Source of the DNA: Pyrus communis
Taxonomy: Eukaryota > Streptophyta > Magnoliopsida > Rosales > Rosaceae
Reading direction: 5' to 3'
NCBI RefSeq assembly: GCF_963583255.1
Contig: NC_084813.1
Location: 10,216,001 to 10,280,000 of the forward strand
Length of the DNA stretch: 64,000 bases
Made by a program: the position numbers and the translations under genes. Below the pieces are notes generated by a model. The model did no database searches. It was not told the DNA's origin and saw only the letters and a program-made list of their open reading frames with translations. Positions 11,425 through 23,365 of the stretch are shown piece by piece; positions within the stretch are counted from its first letter, which is position 1; each line of letters starts with the position of its first letter.

Positions 11425-14245
11425 TTGCATGTTGCACTGGCTTGTGATATCTATGGTGTGATGCTTGCTTTCCATAGATGTATTATGGTTGCGGAGTCAC
11501 CAAAGTGCTTAACTGCGGTTGATTGGTCATTCACCCCTAAAGATCGACTTCGACGTGGCAAGCCGCCGACTCCTCTTAGTTCTCAAAACAAGACTTTCAA
11601 GGAGGAAGTGCCTTCTTTAGATTTGGTCCCTCCTATTGATCCCAAATGTATTTCATGGTGCTGCATCAAGAGTAGGTTATTTCCCACCGTGCCGATTTAC
11701 TTTGAGTTCTCCCATGGTGAAGCCACTGGCTGGGCATATTGGGTGGATACTGAGCTTAGCTTTGTAAACCAGTGCACAACCTTGATAAGGGCCAAGGTTT
11801 TAGACGTTGTCTTCATGACCAAGAAGCAGGTTGTTCGTCTTGAGCACAATTTCTTCTCCATGTGGTTAAGCGGTGGAGTATAGAGACCCATACTTTTGTT
11901 TGTGCTTAGGGAGAATTTACCCCCATTTTGGAAAATCTTGCCAATATTATTCATCTTCCAGTTGCAGGTAACGTGGATCATTTCCATTACATCATTCATT
12001 CTACAGACATCGACATTTTTAATGTTTGAAGAATGGTGCTCCTACCACTCCGAGCAAGGCTTTTCGCTTCAACGAATGGATCAAACACTTTTGGCAAAAC
12101 AAACAAGAGCCGAATTGTAGGTTTGAGGCTATGTTATGTTTGTGGCAAGGTCACTTTGTCTTCTGTGATAGCATGGATACCTTCAATCGTCAAGTGATTC
12201 CTTAGGCCATGGCAATCACACGCAGCCAAGTGGTTCCGCTAGCTTCATTGTTTCTTGGGCTCCTTTACCATGAATTGAAATAGCTTCACACTCTAGAGGA
12301 GCAGGTCGTGGGTAGTGCCCTATTGAAAAGTTTTCTCTATGCTAGCTTCTTGTAAATTTTCTTATGGGAGCGCATCAAAGGTTTGAAGATGAACTTCTTA
12401 CCCCTCTGGTGTGGGGAAGAACCATTATGTTATTGACTCTTCATCTTATTTGCCTGAAAAGCTCATGCTGGCTTGTCGCTGGTTTAGGAAGATTCCAGCA
12501 AAGAAGCAGGACTTCTTGGAGCTTCTAGTTGATGTGAACAACTTTGTTTTCCATCCATACGTGTCAATCCCTGAAGGTTTTTCCTCCATGATGTTCTTTA
12601 CTGATGTTGTTTGTGATGATAATCCAAGTGTGACGTCAATTCCTCTTTCTGAAAATCTAGATTTCCCTTCGCTTACCGACAAAATCGTTGGCTGTACTAA
12701 CTCCTTCCATCCCTTTTCAGGGGGTAGACAGTGAGGAAAAGAGTGCAGTTAACTTTCCTTTCCAGGTACGACAACAACTGGGCTTTGACCAAGGTGTGCT
12801 AATGTCTTTCCCTGTTGAAGTTGAGACCTCATTCAACAATCTGTTTTGGAGTTCTATTTATTACCAACCAGAATGTTTTCACCCTTTCCAGTATATTACC
12901 AATCAGACTTGGGTAGGTTGCATCTTTAAAGGCTATGCTGCCTATTGGTTGAAGTGTTTCTCTGTTATCACCAAGCTTCATGGTGACAAGTAGCCGCAGT
13001 TGTCTCCCAGCGTTGTCAGCCATCCTAGGCTAGTGTTAAAGCCTATGACTGCTGTTTCCAGTTCGAAGTGCCGGTGCCTTACCGTAGCTGAGGAAAGCAA
13101 TGATTTCAGTGATTCTTCCTTGAGTACGAAGAAGAGTAGGGCGTCTGGTATCGACGAAAAGAAGTTTATAAGTCGAGGGAAGAAGGCGACTTCGGGTATA
13201 TTTTCTTAGCTTGACTTCCTTCGTTAACTTTCCTCTTGCATGCTTTTCCTAAGTGCTTTACATGTTGTGCCTTAGATGATGCAGTGAAACACGTTAGGCC
13301 TCATGTGTTAAAGGACGGCCCTCCTAGCAATAAGCCTGATGTTTCCCCTACTCCAAAGAAATCGAAGAGTGAAAGTTCCTTGTGGGAAGCCAAAGCTTGG
13401 TAATGAGTCATATTCCCTTGTTTCTTGCTTTCATTGGTTTGTGGTAGTGTGCTAATTATAATTTTGTTCCTGCCAAGGAAGTAGCTCTCACTAACCCTGC
13501 ACGTAGGACCAGGAATGCCCGAGCGTCTGCCTCTTTCGGCACTCCCAAGCCTTCTGAGTTCCTTAATATTACTGAGGCAAGTGAGGAAGAGTGGAGCGCT
13601 GGGGGAAACTGAAGGTGATGAGGCAGCTGGAGAGGGTTTGGCCGTTGAGGAAAGCAACAATACAAGTGCCGAGTCCAACCTTAGGAGTGGGGAACATCCT
13701 TAGGCTTCCTTAGGGAAGGATAAAAATAGTGGTAGAGAACCAAGCAGCAAGGATGACAGCAAGGCAGCATAAGATGTTGATCTCAATGAAGTTGATGGGT
13801 TTTTGAATGATGACGTTTTGGTGGAAACAGAAGATATAGAGGTATATCTCCCTGTTTTTCACTTATGCTTGCCCTTGCATGAATTTGTTACTGTCAATTT
13901 TCCTTTTAAGCCTTTAAATTTTTTTTGCTTAAGCTTGCATGTGCGTGTAGGAAGTAATTAAACTTCTTCTAGCATGTTGATTTGTTAGGATTCTACCTTG
14001 GACTTATGTGGGCTGTGCTACTTTGTGCCTCTGCTTGTTAATTTGTTCCCTTACTTGTGCATATTTTCTCGCTTTCCCTGCAGGTAAATGCTGGTGGCAT
14101 TGTTCCCAAGCTTACAAAGGACGCCGCGATGGGCGGTAATGTACTACCGGCAGACATCGTACCCCCTCTAGAGGTTCTTTTCCCTGAGGATCAGGCTGCA
14201 GTGGTTTCCAGCATCTTCCAACACTCTCAGCATCGTACCCCTTCT
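11425..14245 (+). pseudogene. Plant mobile domain (PMD) gene, broken
   Basis: The first frame (11425-11883) contains 'WAYWVDTELS' and 'LDVVFMTKKQ..LEHNFFSMWL', and later frames contain 'GAPTTPSKAFRFNEWIKHFW' (about 12030-12090), 'CLWQGHFVFCDSMDTFNR' (12130-12190) and 'LASLFLGLLYHEL' (about 12240-12280). That order and wording fit the plant mobile domain (aminotransferase-like) family, whose members occur both as host genes (MAIN/MAIL1 type) and as cargo of Gypsy and Mutator elements. Between the pieces there are frameshifts (for example just after 11883) and in-frame stops (for example at 12205 and 12280). Downstream pieces at 13000-13209 and 13500-13900 are acidic and low in complexity, as in the C-terminal tails of such proteins. 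The last exon joins Copia sequence at about 14245. Not expressible as one protein. Confidence 0.7.
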
Positions 14246-14668
14246 CAGATGCTAATTGGGCAGGCTGCCATATTTCTAGGTGACTCTCTCATAAGTTGGA
14301 GTGCTAGAAAGCAACCAATCGTGGCCAGATCCTTTACTGAAGCTGGATATCGATCGTTGGCAACCACAATAGATGAAATTACATGGATTTGCAAACTGCT
14401 AGTTGATGTTGGTCTGCAATTACCATGTTCTCCCAAGCTTTGGTGTGATAACATCTCAGCTATCTCACTAGCTAAGAATCCTATTTTCCATGCACAGACA
14501 GAGCACGTTGAGATCAACTATTACTACATTCAGGAAAGGGTTCTATCTAAAGCTATTTCGGTTCACTTTATCTGCACTCAGGACCAAATTGCTAATATAT
14601 GCACCAAGTCTCTCCCAAAGGCTCGATTTCATCTTCTTGGAGACAAACTTTCACTTCGAGCTTCTTAG
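14057..14668 (+). pseudogene. Chimeric frame: mobile-domain exon fused to Copia RNase H
   Basis: A 203-codon open frame. Roughly the first 60 residues ('IVPPLEVLFPEDQAAVVSS') continue the mobile-domain gene; a splice acceptor (CTGCAG) precedes the frame at 14079-14084. From about residue 70 it is the Ty1/Copia RNase H end: 'SLISWSARKQPIVARSFTEA', then 'WCDNISAISLAKNPIFHAQT' and 'HVEINYYYIQERV', finishing 'LGDKLSLRAS'. The RNase H has lost its N-terminal strand with the first catalytic Asp, so it should not be active. The fusion keeps one frame over the junction, probably by chance, but a transcript of the host piece would end with this tail. Confidence 0.75.
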
Positions 14669-14865
14669 TTCAGTTTGAGGGGGGATATTCATGGTAGCAT
14701 TGTAAAACCAAGTTGATACTTTTCTGTTAGTTTCTGTTAGTTTTCCTAACTGTAATTAGTTAGTTGAGTTGTCATTAGCTAGAAGGATCTATCTTACCTG
14801 TATATATATGCACCATAATGTAATCTTATTGATTAAGAAATACAGAAACAGTTTTCTCTTCAGGT
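14669..14865 (+). mobile_element. 3' LTR remnant of the Copia fragment
   Basis: Directly after the RNase H stop there is a purine-rich tract (TTTGAGGGGGGA, 14675-14686), the usual plus-strand priming site, then about 175 bases of AT-rich sequence with 'GTTAGTTTCTGTTAGTTTTC' and 'TGTATATATATGCACC', typical of a short Copia LTR. The right end is set by the start of resistance-gene coding sequence at about 14866. No 5-bp duplication can be checked because the rest of the element is missing. Confidence 0.6.
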
Positions 14866-15770
14866 TGCCTGTTGAGTTAAAGGCCTTAGACAAGCTCAAA
14901 TATTTGAACCTATAGTTTACCATTAAGATGGATATGGTTCCTACGAATGTAATTACAAGTTTTATGACGCTCAGAGTTTTGAGAATGATTATGTTTCATC
15001 TGACGATCTTCTGTTTGGTGGAGAAGAATCTGTGTTAGGGAACTGGTGTGCTTGAAACATTTGGATGTGATGACTATGACCATGAGGCGTGTCTCTGCTT
15101 TCGAAATATTCTTTACCTCAGCTTACTGGCATGCACTCAAGTTCTATGCCTTGAGTCCTTCACCTCTGTCCAGTGTTTTAAAAAAACGCGCCTGAAGAGG
15201 CTCTATGAGCTCCCTTGATATATCACATATATCACCACTGGAAAATATGAAACATCTTGATATCCTTAATATTTGGGACTGCGAAAGCTTAGAAGATTTG
15301 AAAACTGATTCGTTATGTAATGGAGGGGCTGTACAAGTATCTAATGATCCTTGCAACTCAATCATCACGATCAAAAGTTGCGTCCACAGCCTTCAGCGGG
15401 TAAGCGTTTGAATGCCCCCAAACTAAAGGACTTAACATGGCTTATTTTTGCTCAAACCTTGTGACTACAGACATCTCGACTGCCCTGAAATGGAGCAAAT
15501 AATCAGTTCTAGGCAATTGAGGAAAGCTGAGGAGGTGCTGGGCAATTTAAACTCATTTGCAAAACTTAACAGCTTGATATTGATCAATCGCTCAAAGCTG
15601 AAGAACATGTATGCAAATGCAGTGCCCACTCCGTTAACTGTCCACAACTCAAGCAGCTCCCGCTGGATTCCAGTGTGAACAGACGGAATATTGCCATCGA
15701 AGGTAAAGATGAAGCTACTCCAAATGATTATATTTCCCGCTTTAGAAATTTAAAGATTTGACGTACCTGA
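14866..15770 (+). pseudogene. LRR end of a CNL (RPS2-like) resistance gene, decayed
   Basis: Leucine-rich-repeat pieces in shifting frames: 'RLPVELKALDKLKYLNL' (14864-14913), a diverged stretch to 15190, 'SLDISHISPLENMKHLDIL' and 'IWDCESLEDL' (15205-15300), 'SCVHSLQRVSVWNAPKLKDL' across a frameshift at about 15405, and 'CPEMEQIISSRQLRKAEEVL' (15480-15540) followed by 'LKQLPLDSSV' near 15650. The 'CPEMEQII' and 'L..LPLDS' blocks are the usual last repeats of coiled-coil NB-LRR proteins. The NB-ARC domain and N-terminus are absent. At least four breaks (stop at 14911, stop at about 15050, frameshifts near 15405 and 15650) make it non-functional. Confidence 0.75.
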
Positions 15771-17290
15771 CATTGTTATGTCGTTGCCAGTCTTCCTCTC
15801 ATATAAATTGGTAAATATTCTTCGTTTCTGAACATGTTTTTATGTAGGAATTGATAAATGCATATAGTCCGTAAGTTACCCTAATTAAAGAACCACATGG
15901 AATGCGGAAACCCGAAACTTTATGAAATTTGCCATCACGGAGATTAACATATATCAGAGAATTTGAATTGCGGCCATGAGTTTGGCTTATTTGGTTCAGA
16001 ACTGATATATATATTTTTTTTAATTTTCATTAGGGATTTGTTTTATTCTCAAACAAGTGAATTTACCATAAAAATCATATATACTGGTTAAATCTTTATC
16101 ATGCCTTTCCTAATTATTTGTCATAAACCCTAGGATATGAAAACAAAAACTGAGTATCATAAACATTGAGGTAATCCTGGTTTCAACATGAAGAGCTACC
16201 AAGAAAAACAAAGACCATTACCAAACAAACATCCAGGCTGGTTAGTTTCTAAGCGGGAGAGAGGGTTTGTCCTCGTACTGATCGCCAATTCTCTACTTCT
16301 TCTTAATAGGTATTTCATGTGATTGTGTATGAGTTGAAGGTGCCGATATTGCAGAGGACGCACTTCCTACTAAAAACGCTGCCAATCTCACAACACGGGA
16401 AGCACGTCCAGACTCCTAGATGCTTCTGAAAAGACCACGTAATAGTCCTCTTAAAGTTTTGAATTCTTATGTTTTGAATTTTTTACAAACAAAGTTAAAA
16501 GCAGAGGTGAGAAGTGCTTTTAGCTATACCAAAAGAAATTGTAGTATTGTTACCGTCCCAATAGATCTATAAGAAGTCAGGATGTATGGCTTCTTCATTT
16601 GCTTCGACAATACAAATACGCTAATTCTCCGACAACCAATTTAGCTCAAAAGTAGCTGCATTAACTTCTTCAAGATCGGTCAGTAACATAGATCGATAAA
16701 TCTTCACCATAGAATTTCTGTCCATTTTTTGTACCATTAAGTCTCTTAATCTTAACAGACTTTAAGCGCTGCTGCAAACAATCGATGTGGTTGTCAGTTA
16801 CAAAATCAAACAATGAATAAGAGTTAGTAGATATCATAAACATATAACATAAGACTTGAATAAATTTCAAAATAAAATTAGAGAGATCTTCTTCTATGTA
16901 TATAAACCTTACTGATAGAGCTAATATATACGTTGCTTTACCAATACCTAGCTAGACCTCATACTTTGATAAGGAATTGGAAAGAACTCTAGAGGAGACA
17001 GGGACACAAGTGTTTAATTCCTATTCACATGGTTTCTCTATAAGGCTTCCGGGAGGGCAAACTGACTCAACTAAAGAACTTTTGACTACCTTGGGTCAAA
17101 AATTTAAAAACACTTTGGGTCGTAGAAACGCTTTATGAAAATGCTCATGCTATGTAGCTACCTAGGAAGCACTTGAATTTCTGAAGCACGTGCTATGTCC
17201 AGAAGTCATATTATGTAATCTACCATACAAACACATATTAATTACATCAACGATTGATACTGGGATTATAAAATTACGTACCTTTATCAT
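15771..17290. other. Gene-free stretch, 3' of the resistance pseudogene
   Basis: AT-rich with no credible frame. It may include 3'-UTR of the old resistance gene (to about 16150). The 66-codon frame on minus at 16670-16870 shows no recognisable domain. Confidence 0.4.
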
Positions 17291-17296
17291 ATAATT

Positions 17297-18348
17297 TATT
17301 GGGAGCTTTAATGAAAAGGGCTTGAGTCAACAAATATTTAACCAAAAACCATCCTAAAATGTTATTTAGCCAAAATGACTCAAAGTTTAATAAAAAAAAA
17401 CATCCAAAACTATTCTCTACCATTTTCACGCCCTTATCCTCATCTTCCTCGTCATCGTCCTCATCCTCATCTTTTTTTTTTCTGCACCATGAACAATTTA
17501 TAGTGTTAGTATTTTATTCCAATAAGGATCTACGGTCCCGTGATGTACGTATATATTAGACGTCTATAAATAGAAAAAAAAAACATAAAACTATTTCTGG
17601 AGAACCTAAAACATAACACTGTTTCTGGAAAAAAAAAATTCAGATACAGTGTTTGTTTTTTCTATGCACAAACAAACACTGTATTTGGAAAGAAAAAAAC
17701 CAAAATCCAGAAACAGTGACTTAGATTCCAAAAACAGTCTATGTTTTAACCTTTGATTGTTTCTTTTCTTTCATAGGTCAGTTGATTATATTTAAGAAAC
17801 AGGATGCTTATTTTGGTTTGAATCCAAGTACAATGAATTTCACTATTTCTTTTCTAGCTTACATTTAAGAAATAGTGTATCTATTTCATTTGGATCCAGA
17901 AACAGTTTATTTTTACAATCTAGAAATCGTGACCTGTCGTTATTATTGAATAACATGCATATCTCAAATTCATTTTCTAGAGAAACAAATGATGAACTCA
18001 ACTAACCAAGAAGAATTGAAAAACAGTACCTCGAATACTTTATGAATAATAACGACGATTACGTTTCAACGAAATAAAACAAAATATAAATTAAAGAGCA
18101 TGAGGATCTATATTTTTGTTTCAAAGAAAAAGAAGAAGGTTTGCAAAATAACGATCAACTCCATTAACAACAAAAATCTGGAACTCAACCTAAAAAAGTT
18201 AGTGGTAAAATGAACAAATTATAATTTATTATAGTTAGGTTATTTTTAATTCGACTACTTTAATATGAGCCTCATTAAACAAAACTTATAACATGGTTTT
18301 TTTTTTATTAAAACTAAAACTTTTCAAATTCTTTTCATTAGTTTTCCT
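17297..18348. mobile_element. Possible MITE/foldback remnant with TTAATGAAAAG ends
   Basis: The left edge carries 'GCTTTAATGAAAAGGGCTTG' and the right edge 'CTTTTCATTAGTTTTCC', imperfect inverted copies. The same end motif bounds the short element at 52742-52908. Inside lie repeated 'AAACAGTGTTT'-like words (17600-17730, 17880-17930). No transposase. Boundaries are approximate and no target duplication was found. Confidence 0.35.
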
Positions 18349-19864
18349 TAATTTTTATATTAGGTGGATAGGACGCTGTCACAGATAGGGTGAGGGGCTG
18401 ACAACAGCAGAGCAAACCTTCAATAAGAGCTATATAATCTACCATCACTGATGGATTGTCTACCACCCTCAAATGGGTGACTTTTACTAACGATGATGGA
18501 GGAACTGTTTGAGCTTTTCGTAAATCTTCGGGAAGGAAACCCATCTGCAAAATAATGTAAGATGAAAATTAATACAAGCCAATTTTTATTCGCAGCTTCC
18601 ATGGTACAATTACACATGAATATAAGCTGCTATCAGGAATAAAATTGTGTTTTACATATGGACTTACTTTTGAGTGAGGCTTAACTCCTAAATTCAAATC
18701 TTCAACTGGTCTGAAATTCCCAAGATATTCCCACAATTTAAGAACCCATGATCGACCAAGAAGCATACCACAGCTAAAATTTAACTCAAGATTAGCTACT
18801 TTTAGCTTTGTAGAATTCAACTAAAGAGTGGTGGATGGGATATTGTTAGCTGTGCAATTGTACGAGTAAACGAGAAGATTTGGAGTATTTATGTTGACCT
18901 CCTTCACACAATTATTGCCATGCAATGTTATCGATAATTATTTCCTGAGGATATGGCTAGAAACTTTCAGAATCTTAGTGGAGTCAAAAGAGGCGGACAA
19001 GGCCAGCTCCTCGAGATATGGAAACTTCGAAATAAGCGTCTCAATAATTTGGTTGGTAATGAATGTGTGATATGTAGCGTAAACTCAACTCCTTTAGATT
19101 TCTGCAATACACTACTTCCCCGAGAATTGGCATTTCGAAAAATTGAGGAATTTCATTCAAATGAAGAGTTTGAAGATTGATCCCTTTAATATTGTACGTA
19201 TAATCTTCGGTTTGGAATCCAAGAACAGCATTCTTGAGCTTGAAGATGGAAATAATTTGAAGATGTTTTATGTTTCTGCATGATTTGATGTCTAAAGTCT
19301 CGACAGAAGGGCAGATCAAAAAAAGGTCTCCGGCTTGCCCATTCAAATCCACATTTGACAACCTCAGCACCTGAAGGCAGCTAAGCCTCTTGTTTCCAAA
19401 ACACAATTACATAAATTTAACACAACCAATGCACCAACAAGAGTAGGAGGAGGAAAGTGGAACCATGAGAGCGAATAGATCTTATAGTTCAAGTCTAGCT
19501 TCTTGACATAGTTTTCGGCCATCAACTCTATTTGATCATCAGCGACTTGCCCCTGCTCTTTGTTGCCATGAACGGCTCGTCCGTATCCCTGCAATCTTGA
19601 CAAGATCCCTCTCAGCCTAAAGCATTCGCTGATACTTTTTTTATGATCGCCATGTTTATGGCATAGTACTCCCATTGATTTATCAACCCATGCTGTAAGC
19701 TGTATCCGCTTCTCCACGTCATTTTTGCGATCGTATCAATCCATTATACAACAAAGCACGGAAGGAATTTCTGTTTGGATTTTGTAATGAGAGTCTGGTA
19801 CCGAGTTCGATCAATAGAGTCTTCTATTTCTTGGATACGATGCTCATGTAGAAACTTATAACTT
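18348..19864 (-). pseudogene. F-box/LRR (FBD-type) gene, truncated
   Basis: Minus-strand exons in order: 'HEHRIQEIEDSIDRTRYQTL' (about 19850-19790), 'VEKRIQLTAWVDKSMGVL' (19717-19660), 'AENYVKKLDLNYKIYSL' and 'PTLVGALVVLNLCNCVL' (19520-19400), 'CLQVLRLSNVDLNGQAGDLF' and 'CPSVETLDIKSCRNIKHLQI' (19385-19250), and a last exon with 'GFLPEDLRKAQTVPPSSLVK' and 'DYIALIEGLLCCCQPLTLSV' (18550-18350). The 'CP.VE.LDI..C..IK.L' repeats are typical of plant F-box/LRR proteins that act as substrate receptors for SCF ubiquitin ligases. The F-box itself is missing: the gene ends where the Copia LTR begins at 19865. A stop at about 19743 and frameshifts near 19720 and 19400 add to the damage. Confidence 0.7.
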
Positions 19865-20091
19865 TGTAGAAGAAAAGTCAGAAGGTAGGGAGAGAGAGAA
19901 TTGTAGAGAGAGAAGCTGTTGAATAGAATGATTTCATTACTTGCAACAAAATGTGTACATCATAAATAAATAAATAGATACAATTAGTTGTCACCAACTA
20001 ATCTAACAAACTCTAACCATCATAGCTTAACAGCTAAGTAAAGCTTTAATCAGGTACATCATTTGTTGGTGGTCCTATTGTATCCTTAACA
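19865..20091 (-). mobile_element. 3' LTR of the Copia element
   Basis: On minus it starts TGTTAAGGATAC (20091) right after a purine-rich tract (AGCTTGAGAGGGTG, about 20105-20092) and ends CTTCTACA (19865), giving TG...CA ends and 227 bp. The other LTR is not in the window, so the ends rest on the priming tract and the switch to F-box coding sequence at 19864. Confidence 0.6.
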
Positions 20092-20681
20092 CACCCTCTC
20101 AAGCTAAAGTTAGGAGATCTAATTGAAAGCTTGGAAGTCAACTTTGTAAACCGATTAGATGGCAAAGATTTAGTGAAAATATTTGCAAGTTGAAGAATAG
20201 AAGCAACATGATGCACAATGACTTTGCCACAGAGAACCTTTTCTCTGATATAGTGATAGTCGATTTCAACATGTTTAGTTCTGGCAGGGAAAACAGGATT
20301 GAAGGCCAGTGCAATTGCACTTTTATTGTCACAGAAGATTGCAGGAGTTTTGAGAATGGGAAAGGAAATATCCTGCAAGATTTTACAAATACAACTAAGT
20401 TCTGCAGCTGTATTGGCCAGAGACCCATAGTCGGCTTCAGTTGAAGATCTTGCAACTGTGCATTGTTTCTTAGCACTCCATGATATGAGGTTGGGACCAA
20501 GAAAGACACAGTAGCCACTAGTTGATCTTCTATCAATTGGACAACCTGCCCAATCTACATCAAACCACGCAGTGAGGCATTGAGGATCTTTAGTAAACCA
20601 TAGGCCTGAATCAATAGTGCCCTTCAAATATCGAAGGATCCTTTTGACTGCCTGCAAGTGAATGGTTCGAGGAGAATGCAT
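20046..20681 (-). pseudogene. Copia RNase H and C-terminus
   Basis: An open stretch of 211 codons with 'RILRYLKGTIDSGLWF', 'LTAWFDVDWAGCPIDRRSTS' (Asp of the RNase H site), 'FCDNKSAIALAFNPVF' and 'LANIFTKSLPSNRF', the standard Copia end. It is intact as a domain but is preceded by a stop at 20682-20684, so it would not be made as part of the polyprotein. Confidence 0.85.
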
Positions 20682-20684
20682 GTG

Positions 20685-21550
20685 CTAACATACTTGATTC
20701 ACAGTAAATGCCAAATCAAGTCGTGTCCAAGTGAGATAGTGTAAAGCCCCAACAGTTGATCTATAAAATGTAGGATGTGATATAACAATGCCTGAGTGAT
20801 CCAATTTTGCAGAACCAACAGGAGTGGAGCAAGACTTGACACCAAGCATATCAGCTTTCTTTAACAAATCAAGAACATATTTTTACTGGTTTAGAGACAA
20901 CCCTTTAGCAGACCTGTGAACTTCAATACCCAAAAAGTAGTGAATGTCACCCAAGTCCTTCACAGGGAACATAGTTTGTAACTGAGCAATAATTAATTGA
21001 CAGACTGAGCTAAAGCTACGAGTGATGATGATATCATCAACATATACTAAGATGAAGGTGATGGTAGAATCTTTTTTGATAAACAAAATGGTGTTAGAAT
21101 AGGAAGAGGAAAATCCCAATGACAAAATGGCCTTGTAAAATGCTTCATACCAGGCTCTAGGTGCCTGTTTTAAACCATAAAGAGACCTGTTGAGCTTGCA
21201 TACATGGTGGGGTTTGGTTTGATCAACAAAGCTAGATGGTTGGATCATGTAAACATCCTCCTTTAAAGTGCCATCCAGGAAAAAATTACTTACATCAAGC
21301 TAAGGCATAAACCAATCATAGGAAACAACAATGGATAACATAATTCGAATAGTTGTAGGCTTAGCAACAGGACTGAAAGTCTCAGAGAAATCAAGCCCCT
21401 CTTGTTGATGAAACCCTTTGCCGCTAGACAAGCCTTGTATCGTTCTATTGAGCCATCTGGTTTATGTTTAAACTTGAACAGCCATTTGCAACTTACCAGA
21501 TTTAAACCAGGATGAGAAGGAACCACATCCCAAGTTCCAATGGATTGCAA
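20685..21550 (-). pseudogene. Copia reverse transcriptase, broken
   Basis: 'MLKKADMLGVKSCSTPVG' (20867-20815), 'ILVYVDDIIITRSFSS' with the YVDD catalytic pair (about 21060-21015), 'LNRSLYGLKQAPRAWYEAFY' (about 21200-21140) and 'WLFKFKHKPDGSIERYKACL' (about 21490-21430) give the palm and fingers in order. A stop at about 20882 and a frameshift near 21300 break it. Confidence 0.85.
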
Positions 21551-21580
21551 AGCTTGAAACTCCTGCCTTATGGCTATTAG

Positions 21581-22870
21581 CTAGTCTGGATTCCTTGAAG
21601 CATGCAGAAAAGTTGTAGGTGTTGGAGGAAGACAAGCAAGTGAATCGACATAAGGTGAGAGAGATTGTTTGGTTGCAGTGAATACCTTTGGTTTGCGAAT
21701 ACTAGCTTTAGCTCTTGTAATCATCGGTTGCGAATTAGTAGTTACAGGTGCAAGTGCCAAAGAGATAGGAGGTTGTGGAGTGCTTGAATTAGTAGATGTG
21801 GATGAGGTAGAACTAGCAGATGTTGTAGAGACTTGATTTTGTGATAAACAACATTGACTAGCAGACTGGGAATTAGTTGTTGTAGAAGGAACTAGAAGAG
21901 TCACAGTATTGGGAGAAGAACTTGTAAATGGTGCAACTAGAGAGAAGTTAGAGGCTGAGAACATACCATTCTTAAAAGGAAACAGTTGTTCATCAAAAGT
22001 GACATGCCTTGATACATAAACTTTGTTAGTCATAGGACTAAAACATTTGTAACCACTATGACTGAGACTATACCAAAAAAAACAAAACACGCAGCTTGCT
22101 CTTGGTGTCAAGTTTGTGAGATGAATAGGGTTGCAACCAAGGATAACAAGCACAACCAAAAGCTTTAAGAGTATGATACCTTGGAGTTACTTTGAAAAGT
22201 GTTTCCCAAGGACTAACAGAAGAGGATTAAGAAGGCAGCCTATTGATGGGATAGATAGTAGTTTGAAAAGCTTATACCCAAAATTTTGTTGCCAAACCAC
22301 TCTGAGAAAGAATAGTCATACCCATTTCAACCATATAACTATGTTTCCTCTCTGTACACCCATTTTGTTCAAGTGTATGAGGACAACTTAATTGATGTGT
22401 AATGCCTTGTTCATTAAGAAAACTATGAAAGTTCTTGCTTAAGAACTCACCCCCTAAATCTGATCTTAGGCATTGTATCTTACAGTAAAAAAATGTTTGA
22501 ACTTTGAGAACAAAAGTCCTGAAAACTGAGTAGACATCATATTTACAAACCATAGGATATAACCACCTGTATGTAGTATAGTCATCTGTCAAAATGAGGT
22601 AGTATTTGTAACTAGTACATGAAGTAATGGGAGAAGGACCTTAAACATCAGTGTGTAGTAAATGAAAGGGCCTAGTGGAAGTACAAGGCAAAGTAGAAAA
22701 TGGTAACCTAGAGGCCTTCCCCAATTTACAATCAATATAAATAGACCCTGTATTGACAGAACCAATAACAGATAGCTGGTTTTTTTATTGACAACAGTAA
22801 GTAATACTAAATTTGATGGATGACCCAGTCTTTTATGCCAGATATGAACATCAGCTTTAGTTATCATCAA
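21581..22870 (-). pseudogene. Copia integrase, broken
   Basis: From right to left: pre-integrase 'DVHIWHKRLGHPSNLVLL', then 'DDYTTYRWLYPM' (first Asp), 'CLRSDLGGEFLSKNF' (second Asp) and 'QNGCTERKHSYMV' (Glu) of the DDE core, followed by the serine/threonine-rich linker 'TSSTSTNSSTPQPP' (about 21790). Frameshifts near 22250 and 22600 split it. Confidence 0.85.
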
Positions 22871-23365
22871 TGCCTAAGGAAAGAGTGTAATCCCAGAGGT
22901 ACCATTGGATGCATCCCTGTAGAAAGGATGTAGACCACCCTCACAGGGGCCCGAGAAGAGCATCATCCCAGTTCTTAGGTCCTTTATATAGAATTCAAAT
23001 GGATCAAAGTTCATAGACACCTAATTATTATAGACAAACTTTTAAACTGATAACAAGTTATGTGATGCTTTTGGAACTAACAACACATCATTGAGTTTAA
23101 GGGTAGCATTTGTAGTATGAATTAAAGTAGATCCAGTATGAGAAATACACAAACGTTTACCAGTACCAATAAAGAATTGATCACTGCCAATGTAAGGAAT
23201 GGTAGAATTAAGAGATGTGGGATCAGGTGTCATATGGTGAGAGGCAAAAAAATCTTAGAAGGCAAGATTGAGTAATATGGAGTGCTAAGCCAAGCATGGA
23301 TGTGATTAGGGAAGATACAATTGTTGGAAAAATCCTGTTGGAAATATTGGTGATAAGAACTACTT

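Larger units (their letters stand above)
19865..23365 (-). mobile_element. Ty1/Copia element with 3' LTR, 5' end missing
   Basis: Copia domains run right to left on minus. They are the end of gag (23447-23235 region), 'GTGKRLCISHTGSTLIHT' (about 23180-23120), the GAG-pre-integrase 'WHKRLGHPS' (about 22840), integrase with 'CLRSDLGGEFL' and 'EQNGCTERKHSYMVEMG' (22480-22310), reverse transcriptase (21550-20883) and RNase H (20681-20046). Several stops and frameshifts separate them. The 3' LTR lies at 19865-20091. On the right, the gag region is cut by the solo LTR at 23366, and the sequence beyond that LTR (24904 onward) no longer looks like gag, so the 5' end was already lost or diverged. Confidence 0.9.
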
